Shown here: positions 53,842 to 63,505 of the stretch, one piece after another
Numbering within the stretch: position 1 is the stretch's first letter
How the letters are laid out: each line of letters starts with the position of its first letter
Assembly: GCF_014193285.1 (NCBI RefSeq)
Contig: NZ_JACHZE010000002.1
Location: forward strand, 186,001 to 250,000
DNA length: 64,000 nucleotides
Reading direction: 5' to 3'
Source: Atlantibacter sp. RC6
Lineage (GTDB): Bacteria; Pseudomonadota; Gammaproteobacteria; Enterobacterales; Enterobacteriaceae
Translations under genes and position numbers: made by a program
Notes under the pieces: generated by a model
The model's input: the letters and a program-made list of their open reading frames with translations, nothing else
The model's database searches: none
Told to the model about the DNA's origin: nothing

Positions 53842-55386
53842 TTACAGCGGTTTTTGTGGCAAAAGTGTGGGCAAGTTAACAGTTACCCGCACGCCTGGCT
53901 GGCTTTCCAGCAGCAGTTCGCCGCCCAGCGCCTGTACCCGTTCACTCATTCCCTGAATGCCAAAGCCCGGCGCGCGGCCTGGCGGTACGCCGACGCCGTT
54001 ATCGCTCACCACCAGATGCACAAAGCCGGGCGACTGGCTGAGGGTGATCTCCACCTCCGTGGCCTGCGCGTGTTTAGCAACGTTGTTCAACAGTTCCTGC
54101 AACAGGCGATACAGGGTAAACACCACGGTTTCGTTGTGCGGGGGCGCGGCGAGTTGATAGTGGAAGCGGCAGCGAATGCCGCGTTCGGGGAACGCGAATT
54201 CACGCACCAGATGATGCAGCGCTTCATCAAGCGCCATCTGATCGAGCACCGGCGGGCGCAGCTGGCGCAACAGTTGGCGCGTGGAGTGGTGAATGCGCTG
54301 GGCCAGTTCGCTGATTTGCTCTCCCGCCATCAACGCGGTGCGGTTATCGCTCACCCGTTTCACCAGCTGCGACTGGATTTGGATCGCCGTGATGTTTTGA
54401 CCGATCTCATCGTGCAGTTCCCGGGCCAGCAGCTTGCGGGTGTCTTCTTCGGCGTGGATCAGCTTTTCGGTGAGTGCCCGGCGCGCGTCCAGCTCCACTT
54501 CCAGCCGCTGGCGGTAGTGGTCGAGATTGCTGGCCAACTGCTCCTGACGGCTGATAGCGATGCCGAGACCGATGCCCAGCAGCGCCTGGGTGGAGAGGAA
54601 AATTTCCAGCTCCATTAAGTCGCTAAAACCGCTGCCTACCTGGCGCGCGGTGGTGATCATCATGCTGCCGATCAGCGCCGCCAGCACCCCGCCCTGCCAG
54701 CCGAATTTCCACGCCATCACCACGTTGGGTAAAAACACCACGATTAACAGCAGCCGTTCGATTTCCGGCGACAGCACCATCTGGGTGCCGATGCCGATAA
54801 TAAAAAATAGGCTGCACCAGAGGATCAGCGAGGTACGCAGCGGCGGATTGCGGGTTTCCAGTCCTAATAGCTGATAGCGATGCTGCTGGCGCAAATAGTC
54901 AAACACCAGATAGACAAACGGCGTCAGCAACACGCCGCCGGTGAACGACGCCAGCAAGATCAGCGTGGCGCGGCTTTCGATAACCGGCGTTAGCAGCAGC
55001 GTGTTAAGCAATGCCGACCCCGCTACCGCGCTTAACAGTAGCGATAGCCGTTGCCAGTAAAGCGGAAAGCGGTGCCAGAAATGCTGGGTCAGTAGCGCCG
55101 GAATGGCGGTGATCACTGGCGCAAGCGCGATTGCGCCGCCGTTAATCAACTGCTCGTGCCACAGCCACAGCGACAGACCAATTTGCGGGATAAACAGCGC
55201 AGGCCAGTAGCGGCGCGCCAGCAAAATCAGCAGCGCCAACTGGACGCCGTGGGGCAACAGCAGCGCCGCCTGCTGGCCGTTGCGGGTGAGGTAAAAACTG
55301 ATGGTCCAGAGCATCAGCCAGCCTGGGCCCCAGGCGAGCATGATGAACAGTGACAGGACGATCTGGCGCAGGGAGCGGCGCATCAA
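53842..55386 (-). CDS. uhpB: UhpB-like sensor histidine kinase
   Basis: The protein is 514 residues: eight or more N-terminal helices forming a MASE1-type membrane domain (about 10-280), a coiled linker, a HisKA_3 dimerisation domain with His325 in ARELHDEIGQN, and an ATPase domain ending with NGVGVPPG and GFGIQGMSERV. The same layout as E. coli UhpB. It overlaps uhpA by 4 bp (ATGA). Confidence 0.92.
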   Translation of the reverse strand: MMRRSLRQIVLSLFIMLAWGPGWLMLWTISFYLTRNGQQAALLLPHGVQLALLILLARRYWPALFIPQIGLSLWLWHEQLINGGAIALAPVITAIPALLTQHFWHRFPLYWQRLSLLLSAVAGSALLNTLLLTPVIESRATLILLASFTGGVLLTPFVYLVFDYLRQQHRYQLLGLETRNPPLRTSLILWCSLFFIIGIGTQMVLSPEIERLLLIVVFLPNVVMAWKFGWQGGVLAALIGSMMITTARQVGSGFSDLMELEIFLSTQALLGIGLGIAISRQEQLASNLDHYRQRLEVELDARRALTEKLIHAEEDTRKLLARELHDEIGQNITAIQIQSQLVKRVSDNRTALMAGEQISELAQRIHHSTRQLLRQLRPPVLDQMALDEALHHLVREFAFPERGIRCRFHYQLAAPPHNETVVFTLYRLLQELLNNVAKHAQATEVEITLSQSPGFVHLVVSDNGVGVPPGRAPGFGIQGMSERVQALGGELLLESQPGVRVTVNLPTLLPQKPL

Positions 55387-56012
55387 TGCCCCGTCAGCAA
55401 CTGATGTTCCAGGGCGAAATGCACCAGTTCAATGGTGGTGGCGCATTGCAATTTGCCCAGCACGTTGGCCCGATGGACGTGGACCGTTTTATGGCTGAGA
55501 TCGAGCTGTAGCGCGATGGATTTGACGCTCTCGCCACGTACCAGCAGATCAAAAACCTCCCGCTCGCGGGGCGTTAATACCTGCAATACCCGGGCCGGTT
55601 CCGCACCGCCGCGCAGCGCTTTTAACGCATCGGCGCACAGGTAATGCCCGCCCAGCCCCACCGAGCGCACGGCATGCACCAGTTCCTCCGGGCCGCAGCG
55701 CTTGGTTAAATAACCGCACGCACCGGCATCCAGCGCGCTTTGCACAAACGCCGGGGTGTCGTAGATGCTCAGGATAATAGCGCGAAAACCCGGCTGACGG
55801 GCGCGCAGACGCTTAAGCAAGCTTAATCCGTTTTCATCGGGCATCGCCACATCCAGCACCGCCACATCCACCGGCTGGCGCGATAACACCGGCCACGCTT
55901 CGGCGGCGCTACTGTACTGGCCCAGCACCTTAATGTCCTCTTCCAGGCTGAGGAGCTGGACGAAACCCGATCGAACGACCACATGGTCATCCACTAACAC
56001 CACACCAATCAT
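55383..56012 (-). CDS. uhpA: UhpA-like response regulator (NarL family)
   Basis: The protein is 209 residues: receiver domain with acceptor Asp54 in VLDVAMP and a LuxR-type HTH (about 140-200; LTPREREVFDLLVRGESVKSIA and LSHKTVHVHRANV). Forms a two-component system with the overlapping UhpB-like kinase. Likely target: the uhpC-afuABC transcription unit downstream, since no uhpT is present. Confidence 0.92.
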   Translation of the reverse strand: MIGVVLVDDHVVVRSGFVQLLSLEEDIKVLGQYSSAAEAWPVLSRQPVDVAVLDVAMPDENGLSLLKRLRARQPGFRAIILSIYDTPAFVQSALDAGACGYLTKRCGPEELVHAVRSVGLGGHYLCADALKALRGGAEPARVLQVLTPREREVFDLLVRGESVKSIALQLDLSHKTVHVHRANVLGKLQCATTIELVHFALEHQLLTGH

Positions 56013-56101
56013 GACGCTTCCCCTTGCTCAACCGCGCCATAATGCGCCATCAGATTCAGGAGGCAATATTCATGTTGGTAATATGTAACGGATGTAACAA
56101 A

Positions 56102-56128
56102 ACGGCAAGCTATGGAACAGCTTGCCGT
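56102..56128 (-). terminator. Terminator of nfeF
   Basis: ACGGCAAGCT / AGCTTGCCGT 10-bp stem, 7-base loop; the minus strand continues TTTTGTT. Confidence 0.88.
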
Positions 56129-56144
56129 AATTTAACGACGGGGA

Positions 56145-56903
56145 TCAGGCGTGCCAGTAAGCGACGGCGCGTACTAACTGCTGATCGAGCTGATGGGTGT
56201 AGCGATCTGCCAGGCTTTTCGCCCGCTTGCCTTCCCCGGTGATCCAGACAAAGTAATCCTCCGTCGGCCAGGTGATGGCCGCCAGGTGCTGCTCTACCGC
56301 CGCCGCGTCATGCCCAACCACCCAGTCGATAGTCGTCTGATCGAGATGAGCCAGATAGCCTTTGCTGGCTTCACTGGCGACGCTGACAATGGCGCGGCAT
56401 TGCGCATTCACGCCAGCGGCGCGCAGCGCTTCCAGACGGCGGCGCAGCGCCGGTAAGCCGGACTCATCACACACGTAGAGCTGCCACGAATATTCCAGCG
56501 GCACCACCAGCGAACCGCGCGGCCCGCCGATGCACAGCGTATCGCCAGGGCGCGCCGCCACGGCCCAGGCGCTTGCCACGCCGCCGTCGTGCACCCAGAA
56601 ATCTATGGTCAGTTGCTGGGTTTGCTCATCAAACAGCGGCGTGTAATCGCGGGATTGCGGGCGCGCATCCCCGGGCCAGACAATCCCCGACTCGGTGATG
56701 TCCGGCGGGGTAAACGGTTGGCCCGGTTCCGGGAAAAACAGCTTGATGTGATCGTCAAAGCCCTGCGAAGAAAAGCCCGCCAGCGCGTCGCCGCCAAAGA
56801 CGATACGCTGAAAGCCGCTGACATGGCTGCTGCTTAAAACGGTAATTTCGCGAAAGCGCAGCTCATTGCGCACACGCTGAGGGTAAGAAGTTGTCATAGT
56901 CAA
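56145..56903 (-). CDS. nfeF: NADPH-dependent ferric-chelate reductase NfeF (YqjH)
   Basis: A 252-residue siderophore-interacting FAD protein. FAD-binding segment RDYTPLF (near residues 84-90, RxYT type) and a C-terminal NADPH-binding SIP domain. It reduces ferric siderophores and releases iron in the cytoplasm. Divergent from nfeR, as in E. coli; the Fur-like box and NfeR sites in between explain control by iron. Confidence 0.93.
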   Translation of the reverse strand: MTMTTSYPQRVRNELRFREITVLSSSHVSGFQRIVFGGDALAGFSSQGFDDHIKLFFPEPGQPFTPPDITESGIVWPGDARPQSRDYTPLFDEQTQQLTIDFWVHDGGVASAWAVAARPGDTLCIGGPRGSLVVPLEYSWQLYVCDESGLPALRRRLEALRAAGVNAQCRAIVSVASEASKGYLAHLDQTTIDWVVGHDAAAVEQHLAAITWPTEDYFVWITGEGKRAKSLADRYTHQLDQQLVRAVAYWHA

Positions 56904-56917
56904 TCCAGCTCGCTAAG

Positions 56918-56933
56918 TTTAGATATATCGAAT
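56918..56933. promoter_or_regulatory. NfeR-type site upstream of nfeF
   Basis: TTTAGATATATCGAAT, an imperfect copy of the perfect palindrome found at 57097-57112. Confidence 0.6.
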
Positions 56934-56937
56934 TTTA

Positions 56938-56956
56938 AATGATAATGATTGTTATC
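56938..56956. promoter_or_regulatory. Fur box in the nfeF-nfeR gap
   Basis: The 19-bp sequence starting AATGATAATGATTG closely matches the Fur consensus, 35 bp upstream of nfeF. Confidence 0.72.
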
Positions 56957-57096
56957 TGTGCGGCTGGCAAGTTTTTTTTAGAGTGCATAATCAATTGGGC
57001 ACGGATCGTTAAAACAGCAATAAATCACATTCAAAAACATACAGTTAATATTTTTAATAGTATTGAAGGTTGTGTTATTTCTCTTTTTAGATATAA

Positions 57097-57112
57097 ATTA
57101 GATATATCTAAT
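57097..57112. promoter_or_regulatory. NfeR operator before nfeR
   Basis: A perfect 16-bp palindrome ATTAGATATATCTAAT ending 13 bp before the nfeR start; a half copy TTAGATATAAA lies next to it. PadR-type regulators bind ATAT-centred palindromes, so autorepression is likely. Confidence 0.72.
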
Positions 57113-57125
57113 CAAGGAGCCAACC

Positions 57126-57692
57126 ATGAGACATCAACACCGGCATACCCATCACTGTCACGCTCACGACGACGAACGCCATCATGAACCTTGCGAAAAA
57201 CGTGGTCACGGCGGCGAAGGGCGTAAACGGCGCGCACGCTTTTTTGGTCACGGCGAACTGCGTGTGGTGCTGTTAGATATTTTGACGCGCGGCGCGAGCC
57301 ACGGTTATGAATTGATTAAAGAGATTGAAGCCCTGACCGGCGGCCACTACACGCCCAGCCCCGGCGTGATCTACCCAACGCTGGATTTTCTTGAAGAACA
57401 TGCGTTTATCGCGTTCAGCGACGACGATGCCGGACGTAAAAAAATCGCTATCACGCCGGACGGCGAGGCCTGGCTTAACGACAATCGCGAGCATCTCGAA
57501 CACATCCGCGCCCGCATGACGGCGCGCGCCATCGGGCATGAGCTGCGTAAAAACCCGGATTTAAAACGCGCGCTGGATAATATGAAAGCGGTGCTGGATT
57601 TGCGGGTAAACCAGTCGGAAATCGATGCCCAGACGCTGAAGCGGATTGTTGGCGTGATCGACAGAGCCGCTCTGGAAATTGCCCAGCTGTAA
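57126..57692 (+). CDS. nfeR: PadR-family iron/nickel-responsive repressor NfeR (YqjI)
   Basis: The protein is 188 residues. The first 30 residues are very His/Cys-rich (HQHRHTHHCHAHDD), a metal-binding feature of YqjI. A PadR winged helix follows (about 38-115, ELRVVLLDILTRGASHGYELI...SPGVIYPTLDFLEE), then a helical dimerisation tail. In E. coli it represses nfeF and itself and is inactivated by nickel. AAGGAG precedes the ATG. Confidence 0.93.
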   Translation: MRHQHRHTHHCHAHDDERHHEPCEKRGHGGEGRKRRARFFGHGELRVVLLDILTRGASHGYELIKEIEALTGGHYTPSPGVIYPTLDFLEEHAFIAFSDDDAGRKKIAITPDGEAWLNDNREHLEHIRARMTARAIGHELRKNPDLKRALDNMKAVLDLRVNQSEIDAQTLKRIVGVIDRAALEIAQL

Positions 57693-57710
57693 GGCCGCCG
57701 GACGGCGGCC
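57693..57710. terminator. Hairpin between nfeR and the sugar-acid operon
   Basis: GGCCGCC-ggac-GGCGGCC perfect stem immediately after the nfeR stop; no T-run on either strand, so termination is uncertain. Confidence 0.45.
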
Positions 57711-57718
57711 ATGGATGA

Positions 57719-58612
57719 TTACAGGAACATCGCTGAAAAGGTCTCAATGTCCTGACAATCTTCAGGCGTTAGCATCCAGCCGGGGTGACGGCAATAGTCG
57801 CTGGCGATAATGCCCCGCTGCTGAAGAAGGGTTTTCTCCACCTGAATAATGTACTCGCAGTGGCTCATCCAGCGGGTGATCCACGGCAGCAAACGCCGAT
57901 GCAACGCCTCCGCCCGGGCGACGTGCCCCTCACGCCAGGCGCGGTAGATCTGCACGTACACCTCGCTGAACGAGCAGCCGGGCATCACGCCCTTGCCGCC
58001 CGCCGCCAGCATCTGCAACATATACAGCCCGGCATAGCCGTTCAGCACATGAGCGCCGGGCGCCTGCTGCAAAAATGCACGGGTATAGTCCACCGGCGGA
58101 TTGCATTCGATTTTAAATACCGCGTGCGGATAGCGCTGCGCCACGCGCGCCAGCTCTTCAGGCGGTATCGGCAGGCCGGTTTCGCCGGGAGCATACTGCA
58201 CCATGACCGGGATGGCGACCGCCTCCAGCACCTGGTTGATATGGCTCGCCACTGCCTCCGGGCTGGGTTTCAGGAAAAATGGCGGCAGCAGCATTAGCGC
58301 GTCTGCGCCCATTTGCTGGTAGCGGCGCGCACGCTTCACCGCCAGCTCCGTCGAATGATCGGTCACCGAGATGGCGCGAAACACCCCGCTGTCCGCGAGA
58401 TCGCTGATAAACCGCGCCGCCAGCCGCTCGCGCTCGTCATCCGCCAGCTTGGGGAATTCGCTGGCGATGCCGAACAACGTGAGGCCATCGATACCGGTCT
58501 GCGCCAGATGCGCCAACATGTTGCTGAAGCTGGTTTCATCCAGCTCGCCATCGGCGCGAAACGGCACAGCAGCAATAGGGTTAACGCCTTTAATCGCGGC
58601 AACGCTGCTCAT
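57719..58612 (-). CDS. DapA/NAL-family lyase of the sugar-acid operon
   Basis: A 297-residue TIM-barrel class I aldolase. Probable Schiff-base lysine in VFKIECNPP (about 166); the YAPGET segment carries the Tyr seen in this family. Members include dihydrodipicolinate synthase, N-acetylneuraminate lyase and 2-keto-3-deoxy-sugar-acid aldolases or dehydratases. Context with a sugar-acid dehydratase favours a keto-deoxy acid substrate; the exact one cannot be told. Its start overlaps the dehydratase stop by 4 bp. Last gene of the operon. Confidence 0.85.
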   Translation of the reverse strand: MSSVAAIKGVNPIAAVPFRADGELDETSFSNMLAHLAQTGIDGLTLFGIASEFPKLADDERERLAARFISDLADSGVFRAISVTDHSTELAVKRARRYQQMGADALMLLPPFFLKPSPEAVASHINQVLEAVAIPVMVQYAPGETGLPIPPEELARVAQRYPHAVFKIECNPPVDYTRAFLQQAPGAHVLNGYAGLYMLQMLAAGGKGVMPGCSFSEVYVQIYRAWREGHVARAEALHRRLLPWITRWMSHCEYIIQVEKTLLQQRGIIASDYCRHPGWMLTPEDCQDIETFSAMFL

Positions 58613-60324
58613 AATGTCTCCTCCCGGTCAGCCAGCACCGCGCCCTGTGCGGCAGGGGCGGCCCAGCGGCGATACAACCGTAAAAAGCCGCGCGGCACCT
58701 GTTTGTCTATTGGTTGCCAGCGGGCCTGACGCGCCGCCAGTTCGGTTTCATCGACCTGCAACGTCAATGTACGCTCAGGGATATTGATGGTAATGATGTC
58801 GCCCTGCGCGACCAGCGCCAGCACGCCGCCGTCACTGGCTTCTGGCGAAATATGCCCGACGAATAACCCGCGATTGGAGCCGGAAAAACGCCCATCGGTG
58901 ATTAACGCGCAGCTGTCGGATAAGCCCATCCCTTCCAGGCACTTCATCGGCTTGTACATTTCCGGCATCCCCGGCCCGCCTTTCGGCCCCTCATAGCGCA
59001 GCACCAGCACGCTGCCCGGCTGAATATCGCCGGACAGGATCGCCTCGACCGCTTCGTCTTCGCTGTTGAATACGACAGCAGGCCCGGAAAACATCATCAG
59101 ATGCGCCGGCACCGCCGCCGGTTTCACCACACAGCCCAGCGGCGAGAGGTTGCCGTGCAGCACCGCCACGCCCGCTTCATTACGCACCGGGATCGCCAGC
59201 GTGTGGATCACCTCCGGGCGGCGCGAGCGCGGAACCTGCGCCAGCCATTCGCCTTTGGTCTGGCCGTTCACCGTCAGGCAGTCGGTATGCAGCAGCGAGG
59301 CGATCTCTTTTTCTACCGCCGCCACGCCGCCCGCTTCCCAGAAATCGATCATATCGTGCTCAGACGCCGGGTAGAGCGATGCCACCAGCGGCACGTTGTA
59401 GCTCAGTTGGTCAAACGCGGCGAGCGGCAGTTCGCCCAGTTCGGCTTCGTAATAGATCGCCTGTAGATGCAGGATCGCGTTAGTGGAACCGCCCGTCGCC
59501 AGCAGATACACCATGGCGTTGTGGATCGCTTCCCGGGTGATGATCTGCCGGGCGTTAACGCCGTTTTTCACCAGATCCACCGCCCTCAGCCCGGTGGCGT
59601 AAGCGCAGTCGCGCCGCTCGCGAGAGATGGCGGGCAAGGTGCTGCTGCCCGGCAGGCTCATGCCCAACACTTCAGCAATGCAGCACATCGTATTGGCGGT
59701 GCCATACATGGTGCAGGAACCCGGCCCCGGTTCGGCAATATCTTCGATATGGCGAAATTCCGCTTCATCGATTTCACCGCGCCGCTTCCAGCCGATGGCC
59801 TCGGTGACAATATTGCCATCCCAGTGTTTACCTTTATATTCCGCCGGATACATCGGCCCGCCGTTCACCAGGATCGCCGGGACATCCAGCCGCGCGGCTG
59901 CCATCAACATCGCCGGGACGATCTTGTCGCACGAGCCCAGCAGCACCATGCCGTCAAAACGGTGGGCGCGCATCATCACCTCGATGGAGCTGACAATCAC
60001 TTCCCTGGCCGCCAGGATGTAGCGCATCCCGAGATGCCCTTCGGCGATGCCGTCGCAGGGCGCGATGGTGCCGAACACCATGCCCACCCCGCCAGCTTCA
60101 TCGATGCCTTTAAGCACTTCCGCCGTCAGCTCATTAAGATTGGCGTGGCCTGCCGTGGCGTTGGTATAGCTGTTCACCACGGCGATCACGGGCCGACGCA
60201 ATTGCTCATCGGTATGGCCCATCGATTTATACAGCGCGCGCTTCAGCGCCCCGTCATCACCACTGAGAATCGGGTTAAAGTGGCCGACACAACCGCCGCC
60301 GCATCCCGCGCCACAACTGCTCAT
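58609..60324 (-). CDS. IlvD/Edd-family sugar-acid dehydratase
   Basis: The protein is 571 residues. Cluster-binding cysteines are visible in [11 protein letters not shown] and [12 protein letters not shown], with a Gly/Cys-rich N-terminus (CGAGCGGGC). The C-terminal [13 protein letters not shown] is the family hallmark. Sequence type is closer to sugar-acid (arabinonate/galactonate-like) dehydratases than to IlvD by context. It would turn an aldonic acid into the 2-keto-3-deoxy acid used by DgoK or the DapA-like lyase. In E. coli the galactonate dehydratase DgoD is an unrelated enolase-superfamily protein. Overlaps the transporter stop by 4 bp. Confidence 0.88.
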   Translation of the reverse strand: MSSCGAGCGGGCVGHFNPILSGDDGALKRALYKSMGHTDEQLRRPVIAVVNSYTNATAGHANLNELTAEVLKGIDEAGGVGMVFGTIAPCDGIAEGHLGMRYILAAREVIVSSIEVMMRAHRFDGMVLLGSCDKIVPAMLMAAARLDVPAILVNGGPMYPAEYKGKHWDGNIVTEAIGWKRRGEIDEAEFRHIEDIAEPGPGSCTMYGTANTMCCIAEVLGMSLPGSSTLPAISRERRDCAYATGLRAVDLVKNGVNARQIITREAIHNAMVYLLATGGSTNAILHLQAIYYEAELGELPLAAFDQLSYNVPLVASLYPASEHDMIDFWEAGGVAAVEKEIASLLHTDCLTVNGQTKGEWLAQVPRSRRPEVIHTLAIPVRNEAGVAVLHGNLSPLGCVVKPAAVPAHLMMFSGPAVVFNSEDEAVEAILSGDIQPGSVLVLRYEGPKGGPGMPEMYKPMKCLEGMGLSDSCALITDGRFSGSNRGLFVGHISPEASDGGVLALVAQGDIITINIPERTLTLQVDETELAARQARWQPIDKQVPRGFLRLYRRWAAPAAQGAVLADREETL

Positions 60325-61697
60325 ATATGACCTCTCTTCATCGTGCCTGTTTCTTCACGCTGCGTCGGCGCAGCGGTTTTGGATTTTGGGTTTACCAGCC
60401 TGGCGGGCAGTAAGAACATCAGCGGCGCGCACAGCACCAGAAAACCCGCCAGGATATACAGACCGGCGTTGGCGCTGCCGGTGGTGTCTTTGAGATAGCC
60501 CAGCACCGTGGGGCCGAAGAAGCCTGCCAGGTTGCCGATGGAGTTCACCAGCGCGATGCCCGCAGCGGCGGCGGTGCCGGAAAGCAACGTGCCGGGCAGG
60601 CTCATATAGGTGGGGATCAGCGCTAAGGTGCCGGACATCGCCAGGCAGATCCACGCCATCATCCAGAAGGTGGAACCACTGCAGGAGGCGCTGAGCGTCA
60701 GCCCTGCCGCGCCGATCAGCGCCGGAATGGCGATATGCCAGCGGCGCTCCTGTTTCAGATCCGAATGGCGGCTGTTCCAGACCATAAATGCCGCGCCGAA
60801 GATGTACGGCAGCGCCGCCAGCAGGCCAATGGCGAAGTCGTCCTTCACACCGGAGGATTTAATGATCGACGGCAGCCAGAAGTTGATCCCGTAATAGCCG
60901 ATATTGAAGCTGAAGAAGATCAGCGCCAGCAGCCAGACGAACTTGTTGCTGAACATGGCGCCCAGGCTGGTGGGCGCTTTACCGGCGTTGGCGGCGATCT
61001 TATTGATCCGATCCTGCTCCAGATCGCGCTGGATAATGGCCTTCTCTTGCGCCGTCAGCCAGTGGGCCGATTCCACGTTGTTATCCAGGTAGCGCAGCAC
61101 CACAAACGCCAGCAAAAATGAGGGGATGGCTTCCACCAGGAACAGCCATTGCCAGTTATGCAGATGGCCCACCCCTTCGAACATCTTCAGGATTAACCCG
61201 GACAGCGGGCTGCCGATAATCGTCGACAGCGGGGTCACCAGAATAAACAGGCCAAGGGTGCGCGCCGAGCGCCACGACGGGAACCACAGAGTGAGATAAA
61301 ACACGATCCCCGGGAAGAAGCCCGCTTCTGCCACACCCAGCAAAAAGCGTACGATGTAAAACTGGGTTGGGGTGGTGACAAACATGGTAAGGCACGACAG
61401 CACCGCCCAGCTCACCATGATGCGGGCAATCCAGAAGCGCGGCCCAAAGCGCTGCATCAACAGGTTGCTGGGCAACTCGAAAATGAAATAGCCGATAAAG
61501 AAAATCCCGGCGCCGATGCCGTAAACCGTATCACTCAGGTTTAACGCATCCTGCATGTGAAGTTTCGCGAACCCCACGTTTACCCTGTCCAGATAGGCAA
61601 AGAAATAGCACAGGATCAAAAAGGGGATCAGCCGCCGGGTCACTTTACGGTAGACCTCGTTCTGGCGGGCTTCGCTGTGTGTAGAGTCTGTATTCAT
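60321..61697 (-). CDS. MFS sugar-acid transporter (anion:cation symporter family)
   Basis: The protein is 458 residues with 12 predicted helices, starting [25 protein letters not shown] in helix 1 and the loop [11 protein letters not shown] fit the ACS family (GudP, DgoT, ExuT, tartrate carriers). Likely proton-driven uptake of the sugar acid degraded by the neighbours. Start at 61697 is chosen because the 18 upstream codons are unlike the family; 35 bp separate it from dgoA. Confidence 0.88.
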   Translation of the reverse strand: MNTDSTHSEARQNEVYRKVTRRLIPFLILCYFFAYLDRVNVGFAKLHMQDALNLSDTVYGIGAGIFFIGYFIFELPSNLLMQRFGPRFWIARIMVSWAVLSCLTMFVTTPTQFYIVRFLLGVAEAGFFPGIVFYLTLWFPSWRSARTLGLFILVTPLSTIIGSPLSGLILKMFEGVGHLHNWQWLFLVEAIPSFLLAFVVLRYLDNNVESAHWLTAQEKAIIQRDLEQDRINKIAANAGKAPTSLGAMFSNKFVWLLALIFFSFNIGYYGINFWLPSIIKSSGVKDDFAIGLLAALPYIFGAAFMVWNSRHSDLKQERRWHIAIPALIGAAGLTLSASCSGSTFWMMAWICLAMSGTLALIPTYMSLPGTLLSGTAAAAGIALVNSIGNLAGFFGPTVLGYLKDTTGSANAGLYILAGFLVLCAPLMFLLPARLVNPKSKTAAPTQREETGTMKRGHI

Positions 61698-61732
61698 ACG
61701 GACCTCAGTAAGGTTGTAGGGTTGTGTTGTTA

Positions 61733-62380
61733 TCAGTGGCTGTTGCGCCACGCCTCGCGATAGTCGCGGGCTTTTTGTTGTACTTTCTTAGCGTCGTCCG
61801 CACGGCGGTATAGCCCGCCGCCCAGACCAAACCCTTGCGCCCCAGCGTTACGCCAGGCGCGCATTTGCGCAGCATCAGGCTGAATGCCGCCCACCGGCAG
61901 GCACACCACCTCGGCGGGCAACACCGCGCGCCAGGCGCTCAGGGTGCCGGGTTCTATGGTTTCCGCCGGGAACAGTTTGAGCGCGCTGGCGCCGGCCTGG
62001 AGCGCGGTAAAGGCTTCCGAAGGTGTGATCACGCCAGGCATGCTGATTAACCCGCGCTCGCGGCTGCGGCGGATAACGTCCACGCTCATGTTGGGCGAAA
62101 TAATGATTTGTCCGCCCGCGTCCGCAACCGCATCCACCTGCTCTGCGGTTAACACCGTGCCCGCGCCGACGTAGCCCCGGCTACCGACCTGATTGCGCAG
62201 CAGCGCGATCGAGGTCAACGCATCCGGGCTGTTGAGCGGGACTTCAAGCCATGTAAAGCCTTCCGCCAGCAAGCCCCCGGCCACGGCGGGCGCGTCTTCA
62301 GGCGTCAGGCCACGTAATATTGCAACCAGCGGCAGCGCTGTTTGCTGCCACAGTGTGGAAAAGGCGCGGTAATCCATCAT
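61733..62380 (-). CDS. dgoA: 2-dehydro-3-deoxy-6-phosphogalactonate aldolase
   Basis: A 215-residue KDPG/KDPGal aldolase-type class I TIM barrel: VAILRGLTPEDAP, GAGTVLTAEQVD and ASALKLFPAE (Schiff-base lysine in KLFPAE). It splits KDPGal to pyruvate and glyceraldehyde-3-phosphate. ATG at 62380 overlaps the dgoK stop (ATGA); a second Met follows. The long upstream extension lies inside dgoK and is rejected. Confidence 0.92.
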   Translation of the reverse strand: MMDYRAFSTLWQQTALPLVAILRGLTPEDAPAVAGGLLAEGFTWLEVPLNSPDALTSIALLRNQVGSRGYVGAGTVLTAEQVDAVADAGGQIIISPNMSVDVIRRSRERGLISMPGVITPSEAFTALQAGASALKLFPAETIEPGTLSAWRAVLPAEVVCLPVGGIQPDAAQMRAWRNAGAQGFGLGGGLYRRADDAKKVQQKARDYREAWRNSH

Positions 62381-63273
62381 TCGATTCCTTGTAGATAAAG
62401 ACGTATCTGGTTCATCCCGGCGATAAAACAGCGCTCGCCGGACAGGGCTTCCGTCACTAAACCCAGCTGTGACGCGGCCTGCTGATAGCGGGCGTTCAGC
62501 GCATCGCTGCCGATGATCCAGTGAGGGGTTGAGGGGCACTGGCGCAATTCCTGGCCGATTAACAGTCCGGACAGATAGTCGCCGACGCCGGATAGCGGCA
62601 CATCACCGCGCAAGCGCAGGGTGCGTACCGAAAACAGTAGTTGGCTCAGCGGGGCGGCCAGGCCGCTGTGCTGGACACCAAGCGCAAAGGCGCGGCTGTC
62701 AGGCTGCTGAGGCGGTAAATCGCGGCCCAGCAGGGAGTGAGCCATCAACAGCTGATACAGCTCGCCGGTCATAAAGGTGGAAAAATCATCAATAGCCTGA
62801 TGAGTGACCGTGGCGTGTTTGCTGTGCGTACCCGGCAAGATGGCGTGATGATTATCTGCCGGTTCGAGCGCCATCAGGCCGACCAGTTGAATCTCTTCAC
62901 CGCGCATCACCTCCGGCAACCCCACGGCGCTGTGTCCGGCCACACCGGGTAAGATCCATGCCTGGCTTCCCCAACGGGTGTGTAGCGCATGGGCGCCCTG
63001 CGCCAGCTGCTGCGCATCAATACGCCCCGTGCAGTAACGCACGTTAACCCACCCCTGCTGCGACCCGACCATGCCCGCCATCAGCAGCGGCAGCGCGCCG
63101 TATTCGGTAATCCATAACGCGATATGGGTTTGCAGCGCCGCTTCAAACTGCCCGTTTTCAACCTGCAATAAGCCACAGGGCGCATTGATGACAGAAACCA
63201 CTTCTGCATCGCACATCAGCCAGGCACGAAAATTCGTCGTACCCCAGTCCACCGCCAGCCAGTTCTTACTCAT
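62377..63273 (-). CDS. dgoK: 2-dehydro-3-deoxygalactonokinase
   Basis: A 298-residue sugar-acid kinase of the DgoK family, MSKNWLAVDWGTTNFRAWL (phosphate-1 motif 7-17), LPGTHSKHATV and FMTGELYQLLMAHS. Phosphorylates 2-keto-3-deoxygalactonate. First gene of the five-gene operon, just downstream of a palindromic operator. The seven extra codons upstream of 63273 have no support. Confidence 0.93.
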   Translation of the reverse strand: MSKNWLAVDWGTTNFRAWLMCDAEVVSVINAPCGLLQVENGQFEAALQTHIALWITEYGALPLLMAGMVGSQQGWVNVRYCTGRIDAQQLAQGAHALHTRWGSQAWILPGVAGHSAVGLPEVMRGEEIQLVGLMALEPADNHHAILPGTHSKHATVTHQAIDDFSTFMTGELYQLLMAHSLLGRDLPPQQPDSRAFALGVQHSGLAAPLSQLLFSVRTLRLRGDVPLSGVGDYLSGLLIGQELRQCPSTPHWIIGSDALNARYQQAASQLGLVTEALSGERCFIAGMNQIRLYLQGIE

Positions 63274-63294
63274 CTTGTAATCCAAATCATGCAA

Positions 63295-63309
63295 TCTTGT
63301 ATGACAAGA
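63295..63309. promoter_or_regulatory. Palindromic operator candidate upstream of dgoK
   Basis: TCTTGT-atg-ACAAGA, 6-3-6 perfect palindrome 22 bp before the dgoK start. It resembles sites used by GntR/FadR-type regulators such as DgoR. No regulator gene is in the window. Confidence 0.65.
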
Positions 63310-63505
63310 AATGTAGTCGAAAAACGGCGCTGCGATCTGTGATCGGGATCTAAAGCTGGCGTTAAGGGTGATAAAGGGGCCGATCTTTAAATGCGCAAAG
63401 CAATTACGGAAGATGCCTCGTAAAATGAGAGAAAATTTTACGCGTATTTTTTTAGTCTGTTAGGGGAAGCGTTAATATATCGAAAAGGAGGGATGATAAT
63501 TAATC

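Noticed and set aside
56074-56242. Small plus-strand gene with AGGAGG upstream, starting MLVICNGCNK
   Set aside because: It runs through the nfeF terminator and antisense to the nfeF end, its composition becomes Arg-rich shadow sequence, and no family supports it; probably chance.
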